From Clostridiales bacterium (GTDB taxonomy: Bacteria > Bacillota_A > Clostridia > Christensenellales > Borkfalkiaceae): a DNA stretch of 15,679 bases. The stretch spans positions 1 to 15,679 of the forward strand of contig SVHQ01000020.1 in assembly GCA_015055785.1 (NCBI GenBank). The letters are read 5' to 3'. The position numbers and the translations under genes are program-made. Under the pieces are notes generated by a model. That model did not search any database, was not told the origin of the DNA, and worked only from the letters and a program-made list of their open reading frames with translations. Within the stretch, counting starts at the first letter, position 1; every line of letters starts with the position of its first letter. This document shows, piece by piece, positions 1 through 5,550 of the stretch.

Positions 1-582
1 CAAAATCGCATTGTCATGTCCCATGGAGACGACGACCCCCTTTTCAACAAGCTTTTTCGTCAACTCTACACTGCCTTCAAGCTCGGGAGAAATCGTAATT
101 TGACGAATAACGTCAGCGTTGTCAAGAATATATCCGTAATCATCTTCCGCGGGCACCTTTAGATATGCAGGCGCATGCGCGCCTTTGTTTTGAAAAGACA
201 AATACGGACCTTCCAAATGTACGCCTAAAAGCTTTGCATGGTCACCTCTTTTTGCAACGACTTCACGTGCAACCGCGATGGTCTTTTCAATCGTTTCTTG
301 CGGTGCGGTTACCGTTGACGCAACTGCGGACGTAATACCATTGTCGCTATGAAAACGTAAAATAGTTTCAAAGGCTTCCACCGTGTTGTCCATATAATCA
401 TAGCCATAACCGCCATGATTGTGAATATCGACAAAACCAGGCGTGAGATATTTACCCGACAGATCCAACACTTCATCATCGCATAAATCGTCTCCAATTT
501 GTGAGATCCGACCATTTTGCACAAGAACATTCGCTTTAATAATTTCGTCCTTCAATATGACTGATGCATTTTTAATAAGCAT
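1..582 (-). CDS. nagA: N-acetylglucosamine-6-phosphate deacetylase, N-terminal part (runs off the left edge)
   Basis: This cytoplasmic metal-dependent amidohydrolase removes the acetyl group from GlcNAc-6-phosphate, giving glucosamine-6-phosphate in amino-sugar and cell-wall recycling. The 194 visible codons start at the ATG at 582-580, preceded by an AGGGGTG ribosome site six bases upstream. Visible family motifs are the metal-binding PGFVDIHNHG at about residue 48, GVHLEGPYLS (metal-binding Glu) at about residue 125, and SMGHDN near the left edge, matching the GHS/D-N-A motif of NagA. The catalytic Asp lies outside the window. NagA is usually about 380-400 residues, so about half is present. 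It is divergent from the AraC-type regulator at 757, which may control it. The assignment is confident from the motifs, although other amidohydrolases share the HxH signature. Confidence 0.93.
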   Translation of the reverse strand, partial: MLIKNASVILKDEIIKANVLVQNGRISQIGDDLCDDEVLDLSGKYLTPGFVDIHNHGGYGYDYMDNTVEAFETILRFHSDNGITSAVASTVTAPQETIEKTIAVAREVVAKRGDHAKLLGVHLEGPYLSFQNKGAHAPAYLKVPAEDDYGYILDNADVIRQITISPELEGSVELTKKLVEKGVVVSMGHDNAIL

Positions 583-614
583 ATAATCACCCCTATTCTC
601 ATTCTCACAAAATT

Positions 615-620
615 ATTATA
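615..620 (-). promoter_or_regulatory. Probable -10 box for nagA
   Basis: On the minus strand this reads TATAAT, about 32 bases upstream of the nagA start codon. The matching -35 position reads AATACA, only three of six consensus bases. The promoter may therefore be weak or need an activator, which would fit the divergent AraC-type gene. Confidence 0.4.
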
Positions 621-696
621 TCACAGCTTTTTTCGCTTGTATTTAATATATCCCAATCACAAATTTAACATTTTTTTGCTTTACACGCCTAAATAA

Positions 697-725
697 TTGT
701 CAAATAATGTTTTTTATGTTATACT
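697..725 (+). promoter_or_regulatory. Sigma-A promoter of the AraC-type regulator gene
   Basis: TTGTCA at 697-702 and TATACT at 720-725 are separated by exactly 17 bases. A TGt at 717-719 forms an extended -10 element. The predicted start of transcription is near 732, about 25 bases before the ATG at 757. Confidence 0.8.
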
Positions 726-756
726 ATACCCACAATAAAACACTGCGGAGTTTATT

Positions 757-1629
757 ATGATTAATAATAAATATCGGATTTCCTACAACAATCTCTTCAT
801 GTTAAACCCAAAACGTTGTAGAAATTATTTTTTAATTCAAGCAGGCGAATCCCTTTGCGCAAAAGATACGATTATCCCCGTCCATCAACAAAACTATTTC
901 GAAATTACATACGTTGTTAGCGGAAAGGGAATTTCTTATACGAACGACATCCCCGTAGAAATCGGCAAGAATGATTGCTTTCTCTCTTTTCCAAACGAAA
1001 CCCACAAAATCGTTTCCGACGAACAAGACCCATTGCGATTTATCTTTTTGGCATTTTATGCCAAACAAAAAACGCAGGGAAATACGCTGATTAATTATAT
1101 AACGCAAGCCTGCCAAGCTCCCAACAATCGTAATTATCACATAGAAAGTCTGCACGCGCTTTGTTCAGGTATCTTAAAAGAACTTCGCGACGAAGATATG
1201 TACTCCGAACGCGCCATTGCGCTATTACTGGAACAAATATTAATTGAATGTTCTCGTAATATTTCTCAAAAGACAAAGAGCACCCCACAATCCGCCCCGA
1301 CAAATGCAGCTATTTTAACCCATGATATTATTACGTATATCGATCAAAATATCTTCAAAATTAAGAAAATCAGCGACTTAGAAAACGTATTTTTTTACAA
1401 TATTAACAATCTTTCGAAATATTTCCATTCGCAAATGGGTATCCCTTTGAATACGTATTTTATCAGCAAAAAAATGGAAGCCGCACTACAGTTATTACAA
1501 GCAGGAGAAAGTGTAACGCAGGTGAGCGATAAATTACAGTATTCTTCCATTCACGCCTTTTCAAGAGCGTATAAAAATTACTTCAACGAATCTCCATCCA
1601 AATCCCAAAAGAAGAACCCTAACGAATAA
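757..1629 (+). CDS. AraC-family transcriptional regulator
   Basis: This 290-residue protein has the usual two-part AraC layout. Residues ~15-115 look like a cupin-type sensor domain, with HQQNYFEITYVVSG and, further on, FPNETHKI. Residues ~190-285 form the double helix-turn-helix domain, with the first helix pair around LENVFFYNINNLSKYFHSQ and the second around VTQVSDKLQYSS followed by FSRAYKNYF. The ATG at 757 follows GCGGAG (745-750), an acceptable ribosome site. It is divergent from nagA, and such pairs are often a sugar regulator and its target. An amino-sugar or glycan-derived effector is an inference from that position. The protein appears complete although IS debris begins about 25 bases after its stop. 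Confidence 0.93.
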   Translation: MINNKYRISYNNLFMLNPKRCRNYFLIQAGESLCAKDTIIPVHQQNYFEITYVVSGKGISYTNDIPVEIGKNDCFLSFPNETHKIVSDEQDPLRFIFLAFYAKQKTQGNTLINYITQACQAPNNRNYHIESLHALCSGILKELRDEDMYSERAIALLLEQILIECSRNISQKTKSTPQSAPTNAAILTHDIITYIDQNIFKIKKISDLENVFFYNINNLSKYFHSQMGIPLNTYFISKKMEAALQLLQAGESVTQVSDKLQYSSIHAFSRAYKNYFNESPSKSQKKNPNE

Positions 1630-1654
1630 TGCTATTAAATTCGCTTTTTTGTAT

Positions 1655-1765
1655 ACATTCATCCGTGCTTTGGAAGAATACCTTTGGTATTACAACAACG
1701 AGAGAATTTCTATCAAACTAAAAGGAATGAGCCCTGTACAGTACAGAACTCATTCGCAAATTTAA
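1655..1765 (+). pseudogene. IS3-family transposase (OrfB), C-terminal remnant
   Basis: Reading the frame that contains codon 1673-1675 and ends at TAA 1763-1765 gives FIRALEEYLWYYNNERIS followed by KLKGMSPVQYRT. This is the characteristic C-terminus of the rve-domain DDE transposase of IS3-family elements (IS150/IS1223-like), including its YYNxxR and LKGMSPvqYR signatures. Nothing upstream in this frame resembles the rest of the roughly 270-residue protein or its DDE residues, so about 35 codons survive. There is no start codon or ribosome site, so it cannot be expressed as a transposase. It lies between the AraC-type gene and the broken spoVAD. Confidence 0.8.
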
Positions 1766-1773
1766 TGTTTTTT

Positions 1774-1798
1774 TGTCTAAACTTTGGGGTTCACTTCA
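1774..1798 (+). mobile_element. Right terminal inverted repeat of the IS3-family remnant
   Basis: Read inward on the minus strand from 1798 the sequence is TGAAGTGAACCCC followed by AAAGTTTAGACA. This matches the usual form of IS150/IS1223-like ends (TGAAcTGaCCCCaAAAGTTaGACA). It sits 9 bases after the transposase stop, as expected for the right end. No left end was found, so the element is a one-ended fragment. Confidence 0.7.
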
Positions 1799-1826
1799 AA
1801 ATCTTGGGGTTTTGTATATTTTTTAC

Positions 1827-2030
1827 TCATAAATTATATATTAAGGTGACAATATTCTTCCAAAAAAGGCTTAGGAAACATTCCGCTTTTTCGTAAGTAC
1901 TTTCCCCGAACATATCATCAGACAAAGCCTTGTCTACATATTTCCCAATAACACCTGCGCATTCTTTCGGCCCCGCAATTGTGCCCGTAGAAATAATGCG
2001 CGGCTGATTTTTAAAATATACCGTACTCAT
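1827..2030 (-). pseudogene. spoVAD: spoVAD, N-terminal fragment only
   Basis: SpoVAD binds dipicolinic acid and is needed for its uptake into the developing spore. Its thiolase-like fold normally spans about 330-340 residues. Here the first ~49 residues match the family N-terminus (FKNQPRIISTGTIAGPKE, then GESTYEKAE), after which the sequence becomes unrelated (CFLSLFWKN) and stops at residue 67. The loss of homology falls near 1883, about 85 bases from the IS3 right end at 1798. Deletion or insertion associated with that element is the likely cause. The start ATG at 2030-2028 follows spoVAC by 25 bases, matching the normal spoVAC-spoVAD order. The nearest ribosome site, GGGGG, is about 14 bases upstream, longer than usual. 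Confidence 0.8.
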
Positions 2031-2055
2031 TCAACGCGTACATGCCCCCTTGTTT

Positions 2056-2508
2056 TTATAAAAATAGATAAATAATCCCCACAAGCGTGCCCGTCAAAAC
2101 CCCGAACACAATAATCGGCCCTGCCACAATAAACATTTTCGCCGCCATGCCGTACACCAAGCCTTCCGTCTTAAATTCAATGGCTGGCGATGCAACGCTG
2201 TTTGCAAAGCCCGTAATTGGTACAATCGAACCAGCCCCTGCATTTCGCCCAATTCGGTCGTAAACGCCAAAGCCCGTCAACAACGTACCTAAAAAAATTA
2301 AAATAACGCTGACCGTCCCTGCCAATTCATCACCGCTAAGCCCCACTGCTTTTTCTAAAATTTCCCGAAGAAATTGTCCTATACAGCAAATGAAGCCCCC
2401 GACAATAAAAGCCCGAAAGCAATTTTTGAAATGCTTTGTAGGCGGGTCAAACGAATTGACGTAAGCAATATAATTTTTGTTATAATTTTCTCTATTTTTT
2501 CCCGTCAT
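2056..2508 (-). CDS. spoVAC: Stage V sporulation protein AC
   Basis: SpoVAC is an integral membrane protein of the SpoVA complex, which imports Ca-dipicolinate into the forespore and releases it at germination. The 150-residue length is normal for the family. Recognisable parts are the N-terminal KNYIAYVNSFDPPTKHFKN, a central hydrophobic segment, LTGFGVYDRIGRNAGAG and the conserved PITGFANSVASPAIEFK stretch, followed by a C-terminal hydrophobic helix. The ATG at 2508-2506 follows a GGGGGG ribosome site about 10 bases upstream and overlaps the stop of the small upstream ORF as ATGA, so translation may be coupled. The gene itself is intact, but its partner spoVAD is truncated just downstream and no spoVAE follows. 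Confidence 0.93.
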   Translation of the reverse strand: MTGKNRENYNKNYIAYVNSFDPPTKHFKNCFRAFIVGGFICCIGQFLREILEKAVGLSGDELAGTVSVILIFLGTLLTGFGVYDRIGRNAGAGSIVPITGFANSVASPAIEFKTEGLVYGMAAKMFIVAGPIIVFGVLTGTLVGIIYLFL

Positions 2509-2621
2509 CGAATACCTGCCCCCCTCGTTTGATTATTTGGCTCTGTTTTTGGAAAGCACGTTTCACGTTCATCGCGCGTCTTTCCCTCTTCGTTGTAAAT
2601 ACGTATCCTTGCTTTTTTCAT
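2505..2621 (-). CDS. Small 38-codon ORF translationally coupled to spoVAC
   Basis: The ATG at 2621-2619 follows a good ribosome site (AAAAGGGGCGG) about 8 bases upstream. The 38-residue product starts MKKARIRIYNEEG, is highly charged, has one Cys and no membrane segment. Its TGA stop overlaps the spoVAC ATG as ATGA, a typical sign of a real coupled gene. A sigma-G-like promoter lies just upstream. I do not recognise a family. It may be a genuine small forespore protein, a leader that sets spoVAC translation, or the remnant of a larger upstream gene. The ribosome site and overlap make it unlikely to be a chance ORF. Confidence 0.55.
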   Translation of the reverse strand: MKKARIRIYNEEGKTRDERETCFPKTEPNNQTRGAGIR

Positions 2622-2646
2622 TTTTAAATCCGCCCCTTTTCTTTCT

Positions 2647-2676
2647 TAATTTGCCGATAATTTATTAAAAATATAC
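2647..2676 (-). promoter_or_regulatory. Possible forespore (sigma-G/F type) promoter for the spoVA genes
   Basis: On the minus strand GTATA (2676-2672) is followed 18 bases later by CAAATTA (2653-2647). This is close to the known forespore pattern (G-M/Y-ATR, about 18 bases, CAHWMTA), with one mismatch in the -10 box. Transcription would start near 2640, about 19 bases before the small ORF. The motif is short and AT-rich, so a chance match is possible, but its position and the nature of the genes fit. Confidence 0.4.
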
Positions 2677-2742
2677 TCCTGCTATAAAAAGTCTTTTTCT
2701 TTTATATAATTATGTAAAAATTTGTATTCTCTCCATTCCTTA

Positions 2743-2771
2743 TTGACTTTTATACTATTTTATAGTATAAT
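2743..2771 (+). promoter_or_regulatory. Strong sigma-A promoter with an embedded palindrome
   Basis: TTGACT (2743-2748), a 17-base spacer and TATAAT (2766-2771) form a near-perfect housekeeping promoter for the membrane-protein gene at 2853. The spacer and first part of the -10 box contain a perfect inverted repeat, TATACTAT (2751-2758), TTT, ATAGTATA (2762-2769). A dimeric repressor bound there would block RNA polymerase. Confidence 0.8.
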
Positions 2772-2852
2772 CCATATATAATAATGTAGAAAAAGCGAAT
2801 GTGCAGAAATATTTCCCATACCCCTGCCCTCGCATTTTACGTAGGAGAATTT

Positions 2853-4529
2853 ATGCAAAAATTAAAAACAAGAGCCACTACTTTTATTTGTAATATATTA
2901 ATTTGTGTTCTTTCGCTGATATCCATTGGTTCCTATTTCCTCATGCCCTTGTGGCGTATCGAAGCACAATACCACATTGAAGAACAAGCCCTCGAACAGA
3001 TGTTACAAGAAATGTTAGAGGAAAATGCAGACAAAAATGAAGAACTGCAAAAGGTGGACGTCGCCGAGCTTATCGACGAAGAAGGTTTGACTATCCCCCT
3101 CTCCATTTGTTTGGAAACGAAAGACGTGCTTTCCGCGCTCAGCAATAACAGAGCGGAAATCGCAAAAAAAATCATTGGGGACAACGTTGAACGGGTTGTG
3201 GATTCTTTCTCCGAGCCTTTGAATAAAATCGCCAAAGGTTTAACGAAAACCGTCACAAAACAAGCGTTACATACTGCAATAAACGAACAAATCGTCGGTG
3301 CGTTGACCGAAGAAAAATCAAATGAAGAATTGGATAGTTTGCTCACGGACGCGGGCATTACAGATGCTTATATTTCTGAACAAACGGACGCATTAGTGGA
3401 AAGTATTTTCACTGAAAACGCAACAGTTGACAGTATTTCCAATAAAGTTACCACCATCGTTTCAGAAGTCTTTGATAAATTATCGGCAAGCGATAACGAA
3501 GAATTTAAAGATTTACAATTGACCGACGAGAATAAAGCAGAAATCGAAAGCACCGTCTCCGACGTTCTTTCCAAAATTGCCAACGAGGACGGCACGATTA
3601 ACGTAAACGATTTGATTGCAAAAGGTCTGCTTGCTTTGCTTAATGGCGAAGCCCCCTCCACGGATACATCCTCACCCTCTGCAAATGCAAACAACGGCGT
3701 TAAACCACTTAGCTCGTCCCAGCAAAATGACAATTCCTCTTCCGATGCAACGAGCGATGCTACGTCCGATGCCACAAACGGCGGCACAGACGGCGGCACA
3801 GACGGCGGCACAGACGGTAGCATGGAAGAAACCACCCCTCAAGAGGAACTGAAAATCATGTTGCGTGAGAAGGTGTTGGAAAAATTACCTGAGAATGCAG
3901 CACAACAAATTGCCAACATTTTGAAATACGTGAGTTATATTCTAATTTTCACCTTCCTTACGTGGCTTTACCTCATCGTAAAAATTCTCATCAAACTCAC
4001 GGCATTGAACAACTCCATTACATTGAAGTTGCCTCTTTCCTTGGGTTGGCTGCCCTTCCTTGTGTTGTATGTATTGCCGACAACTCTGTTCTCGCTCGTT
4101 AAAAATCCACCCGACTTTATGCAAAATCTGTTGGGTGCAGATGCGATTGCCTCGATAACGGAAAAAACGAGCGGATTGCAAATTACGTTTTCTACAGGGG
4201 CTTGGGTTTCCTTTGCCGTTGCCGTATTCCTCTTCCTCTTCAATGCATTCTTCTATAAGCATCTCCGCAAACGCTTAAAGGCTGTAACAAACGGTGAAAT
4301 CGCAAAAGTAGAAGAAAGCGAAACGGCTGTTGTAACACCCACTGTTACGCTGCCCACAACGGAACAAAAACCTGAAAACATTGATTTTACAAAAGGCGAA
4401 GAAGCTGTTTCCGAGCAAGAAAAAGAAAATTCTTCTGATGAACAAGCGGAAGAATTCAAAAACGAAAAAGAAAACCAATCGACAGCCACGGAAGAAGCAG
4501 AAAAAATAACTGACGAAAAAGCTGAATAG
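2853..4529 (+). CDS. Membrane protein of unknown function with low-complexity linker and acidic tail
   Basis: The 558-residue product starts at ATG 2853, where GGAG (2844-2847) is well placed; an in-frame ATG at 2799 lacks a ribosome site. Layout: one membrane helix at residues ~8-33; a long, acidic, mostly helical extracytoplasmic or coiled region at ~35-290; a low-complexity linker (~290-325) with SDATSDATSDAT and GGTDGGTDGGTDG repeats; then three hydrophobic segments (~350-378, 391-416, 450-471); and a charged Glu/Lys-rich tail (~475-558). The linker repeat is also visible in DNA as three identical 12-base units at 3780-3815. I do not recognise a named family. A large loop between the first helix and a membrane-embedded C-terminal half suggests an envelope role, which is only inference. 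It has its own promoter and terminator and is monocistronic. Confidence 0.85.
   Translation: MQKLKTRATTFICNILICVLSLISIGSYFLMPLWRIEAQYHIEEQALEQMLQEMLEENADKNEELQKVDVAELIDEEGLTIPLSICLETKDVLSALSNNRAEIAKKIIGDNVERVVDSFSEPLNKIAKGLTKTVTKQALHTAINEQIVGALTEEKSNEELDSLLTDAGITDAYISEQTDALVESIFTENATVDSISNKVTTIVSEVFDKLSASDNEEFKDLQLTDENKAEIESTVSDVLSKIANEDGTINVNDLIAKGLLALLNGEAPSTDTSSPSANANNGVKPLSSSQQNDNSSSDATSDATSDATNGGTDGGTDGGTDGSMEETTPQEELKIMLREKVLEKLPENAAQQIANILKYVSYILIFTFLTWLYLIVKILIKLTALNNSITLKLPLSLGWLPFLVLYVLPTTLFSLVKNPPDFMQNLLGADAIASITEKTSGLQITFSTGAWVSFAVAVFLFLFNAFFYKHLRKRLKAVTNGEIAKVEESETAVVTPTVTLPTTEQKPENIDFTKGEEAVSEQEKENSSDEQAEEFKNEKENQSTATEEAEKITDEKAE
3780..3815 (+). repeat. Three perfect 12-base tandem repeats in the membrane-protein gene
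   Basis: GGCGGCACAGAC occurs three times head to tail (3780, 3792 and 3804), encoding three Gly-Gly-Thr-Asp units. They follow a less exact SDAT repeat (about 3744-3776). The linker probably varies in length between strains by slippage. Confidence 0.9.
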
Positions 4530-4545
4530 CACCTCTTAAAAGACG

Positions 4546-4573
4546 AAAACGCACCCTTATCGGTGCGTTTTTT
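4546..4573. terminator. Rho-independent terminator, likely bidirectional
   Basis: AAACGCACC (4547-4555) pairs with GGTGCGTTT (4562-4570) around the loop CTTATC, followed by more T residues. It lies 17 bases after the membrane-protein stop. On the minus strand the stem is followed by TTTTCGTCTTTT, so it could also stop transcription of the convergent gene ending at 4594. Confidence 0.88.
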
Positions 4574-4593
4574 GTTATACAAAGTTTTTTTTC

Positions 4594-5280
4594 TCATGTG
4601 GAACGGTAAAAACCTCTACGCCTTGTTTCAATCAAATGATATTCATGCACGTTTTCAAAATCAATATACGAGGGACTATCAGGCGAAGCAAAAGAAATAT
4701 TTCCCGATGCATCCGCAATCATACAATACCCCTCCGCGCAAAAAAGTATAGGTACGCCGTAGCAATACGCGCTCGCGCGGAGCAACACCCCTTGCAGAGA
4801 ATCAAATATCTTACCAAACGGACAAACGATGAAATCACAGCCGCAAATAGCCAAAGATTTGATTACATCAGGGAAATGCATATCTTCCGCCACCACGACC
4901 CCCATTCGCCCCAGCCGCGTATCGTAAATGCGCAATGCCGCCCCACAGCTCACTTCCCCGTCCACAACGTTGAGCATATCCGACACTCCTTTCAAGCGTC
5001 CGTTTTCCGCTATGACCGCCGATTTCCTTTTATGACCGCGTGTATCCGTAATACAACCGCACACCACGACAGCTTTGTTTTCTTTAGAAAGGAGGGCTGC
5101 GTCCTCAAAAATTTTTGTTTCTCCTTTTAATTCTTTTTCGTAAGACACTTCCCCCATACCGCCAAAACCAAACAAGAAAACGTCTGTTTTTGCGCTAAGT
5201 TCCCCCTCTACTGCATTTTCTTTATTCTGCTGTTTTCGAAAAAAACTCAAGCTCCCATTCGTCACAAAACATATCCGCAT
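4594..5280 (-). CDS. Nitrilase-fold (carbon-nitrogen hydrolase superfamily) protein lacking catalytic residues
   Basis: The 228-residue product starts at the ATG at 5280-5278, with GGGAGG upstream. The fold is recognisable from the run GRMGVVVAEDMHFPDVIKSL and the following CGCDFIVCPFG, which align with the usual G-x-x-I-C-Y-D-x-x-FPE and G-A-x-I-I-x-x-P strands. The nucleophilic Cys of the Glu-Lys-Cys triad is replaced by Ala131 in VVAED. The usual Lys region (Y-R-K-x-H-L) reads VSDMLNV, so the Lys also appears lost. The protein is shorter than typical members (260-300 residues). It is probably not an amidase but a binding or regulatory relative, or a decaying paralogue. The long intact frame with a good ribosome site favours a functional protein. 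Confidence 0.75.
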   Translation of the reverse strand: MRICFVTNGSLSFFRKQQNKENAVEGELSAKTDVFLFGFGGMGEVSYEKELKGETKIFEDAALLSKENKAVVVCGCITDTRGHKRKSAVIAENGRLKGVSDMLNVVDGEVSCGAALRIYDTRLGRMGVVVAEDMHFPDVIKSLAICGCDFIVCPFGKIFDSLQGVLLRASAYCYGVPILFCAEGYCMIADASGNISFASPDSPSYIDFENVHEYHLIETRRRGFYRST

Positions 5281-5311
5281 TCCAAGCACGCCTCCCAACT
5301 TCTTTCTTTTT

Positions 5312-5317
5312 ATTATA
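5312..5317 (-). promoter_or_regulatory. Possible -10 box of the nitrilase-like gene
   Basis: On the minus strand this reads TATAAT, about 32 bases upstream of the start at 5280. No good -35 box is seen at the right distance; the expected position lies in the small palindrome at 5333-5347. Confidence 0.35.
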
Positions 5318-5332
5318 TACTTTGACGCGATA

Positions 5333-5347
5333 AAAAGTGACACTTTT
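5333..5347. promoter_or_regulatory. Perfect 7-1-7 palindrome between divergent genes (possible operator)
   Basis: AAAAGTG (5333-5339), A, CACTTTT (5341-5347) form a perfect inverted repeat. It lies between the nitrilase-like gene (minus) and the 29-codon membrane peptide gene (plus), where one regulator could act on both. No protein is known to bind it; the call rests on symmetry and position. Confidence 0.4.
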
Positions 5348-5421
5348 ATTTTGCTGAAATGAATAGTATAAATCAAGCATTTTATGACAATAATTAAAAA
5401 AATAAAAACGAGGTGTAACAA

Positions 5422-5511
5422 ATGTTTTGGATTGGACTGGGAATAGGTTTTTTTCTGGGCGGTAATTTCGGTGTACTCATTATGGCACTTTTTAAAATTA
5501 ATAAAAATTAA
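5422..5511 (+). CDS. 29-residue DUF3789-like single-pass membrane peptide
   Basis: ATG at 5422 follows AGGTG seven bases upstream, and TAA is at 5509-5511. The product begins MFWIGLGIGFFLGGNFG and ends ALFKINKN: one glycine-rich hydrophobic helix with a short basic tail. The G-x-F-x-G-x-x-x-G-V-x-I-M-A-L pattern resembles the very short DUF3789 proteins of Bacillota and their phages, whose function is unknown. A strong terminator begins at the stop codon, so this is a self-contained tiny transcription unit. Assignment to DUF3789 is from memory of the pattern. Confidence 0.65.
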   Translation: MFWIGLGIGFFLGGNFGVLIMALFKINKN

Positions 5512-5545
5512 ATCGGCGGGAAATTCCTGCCGATTTTATCTTTTT
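5510..5545. terminator. Strong Rho-independent terminator
   Basis: A near-perfect 13-base stem, AAATCGGCGGGAA (5510-5522) with TTCCTGCCGATTT (5524-5536), has one G-T pair and is followed by TATCTTTTT. It begins within the stop codon of the 29-residue peptide gene. The A-rich left arm could also serve the convergent sugar kinase gene ending at 5551. Confidence 0.88.
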
Positions 5546-5550
5546 GTTGT

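Noticed and set aside
1684..1896. 70-codon plus-strand ORF across the IS scar
   Set aside because: It uses a different frame from the recognisable transposase remnant and reads through the IS terminal repeat into non-coding sequence.
2933..3835. Two long minus-strand ORFs (141 and 155 codons) opposite the membrane-protein gene
   Set aside because: They are Ser-rich mirror images of the acidic, repetitive plus-strand gene, have no ribosome sites and lie opposite a frame with a strong promoter and start.
4636..5130. 164-codon plus-strand ORF
   Set aside because: It lies antisense within the nitrilase-like gene, is rich in Arg/His/Thr as antisense frames often are, and has no family features.
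5281..5421. N-terminal extension of the nitrilase-like protein (47 extra residues with a hydrophobic stretch)
   Set aside because: The extension has no ribosome site and overlaps the divergent promoter region, whereas GGGAGG precedes the ATG at 5280.
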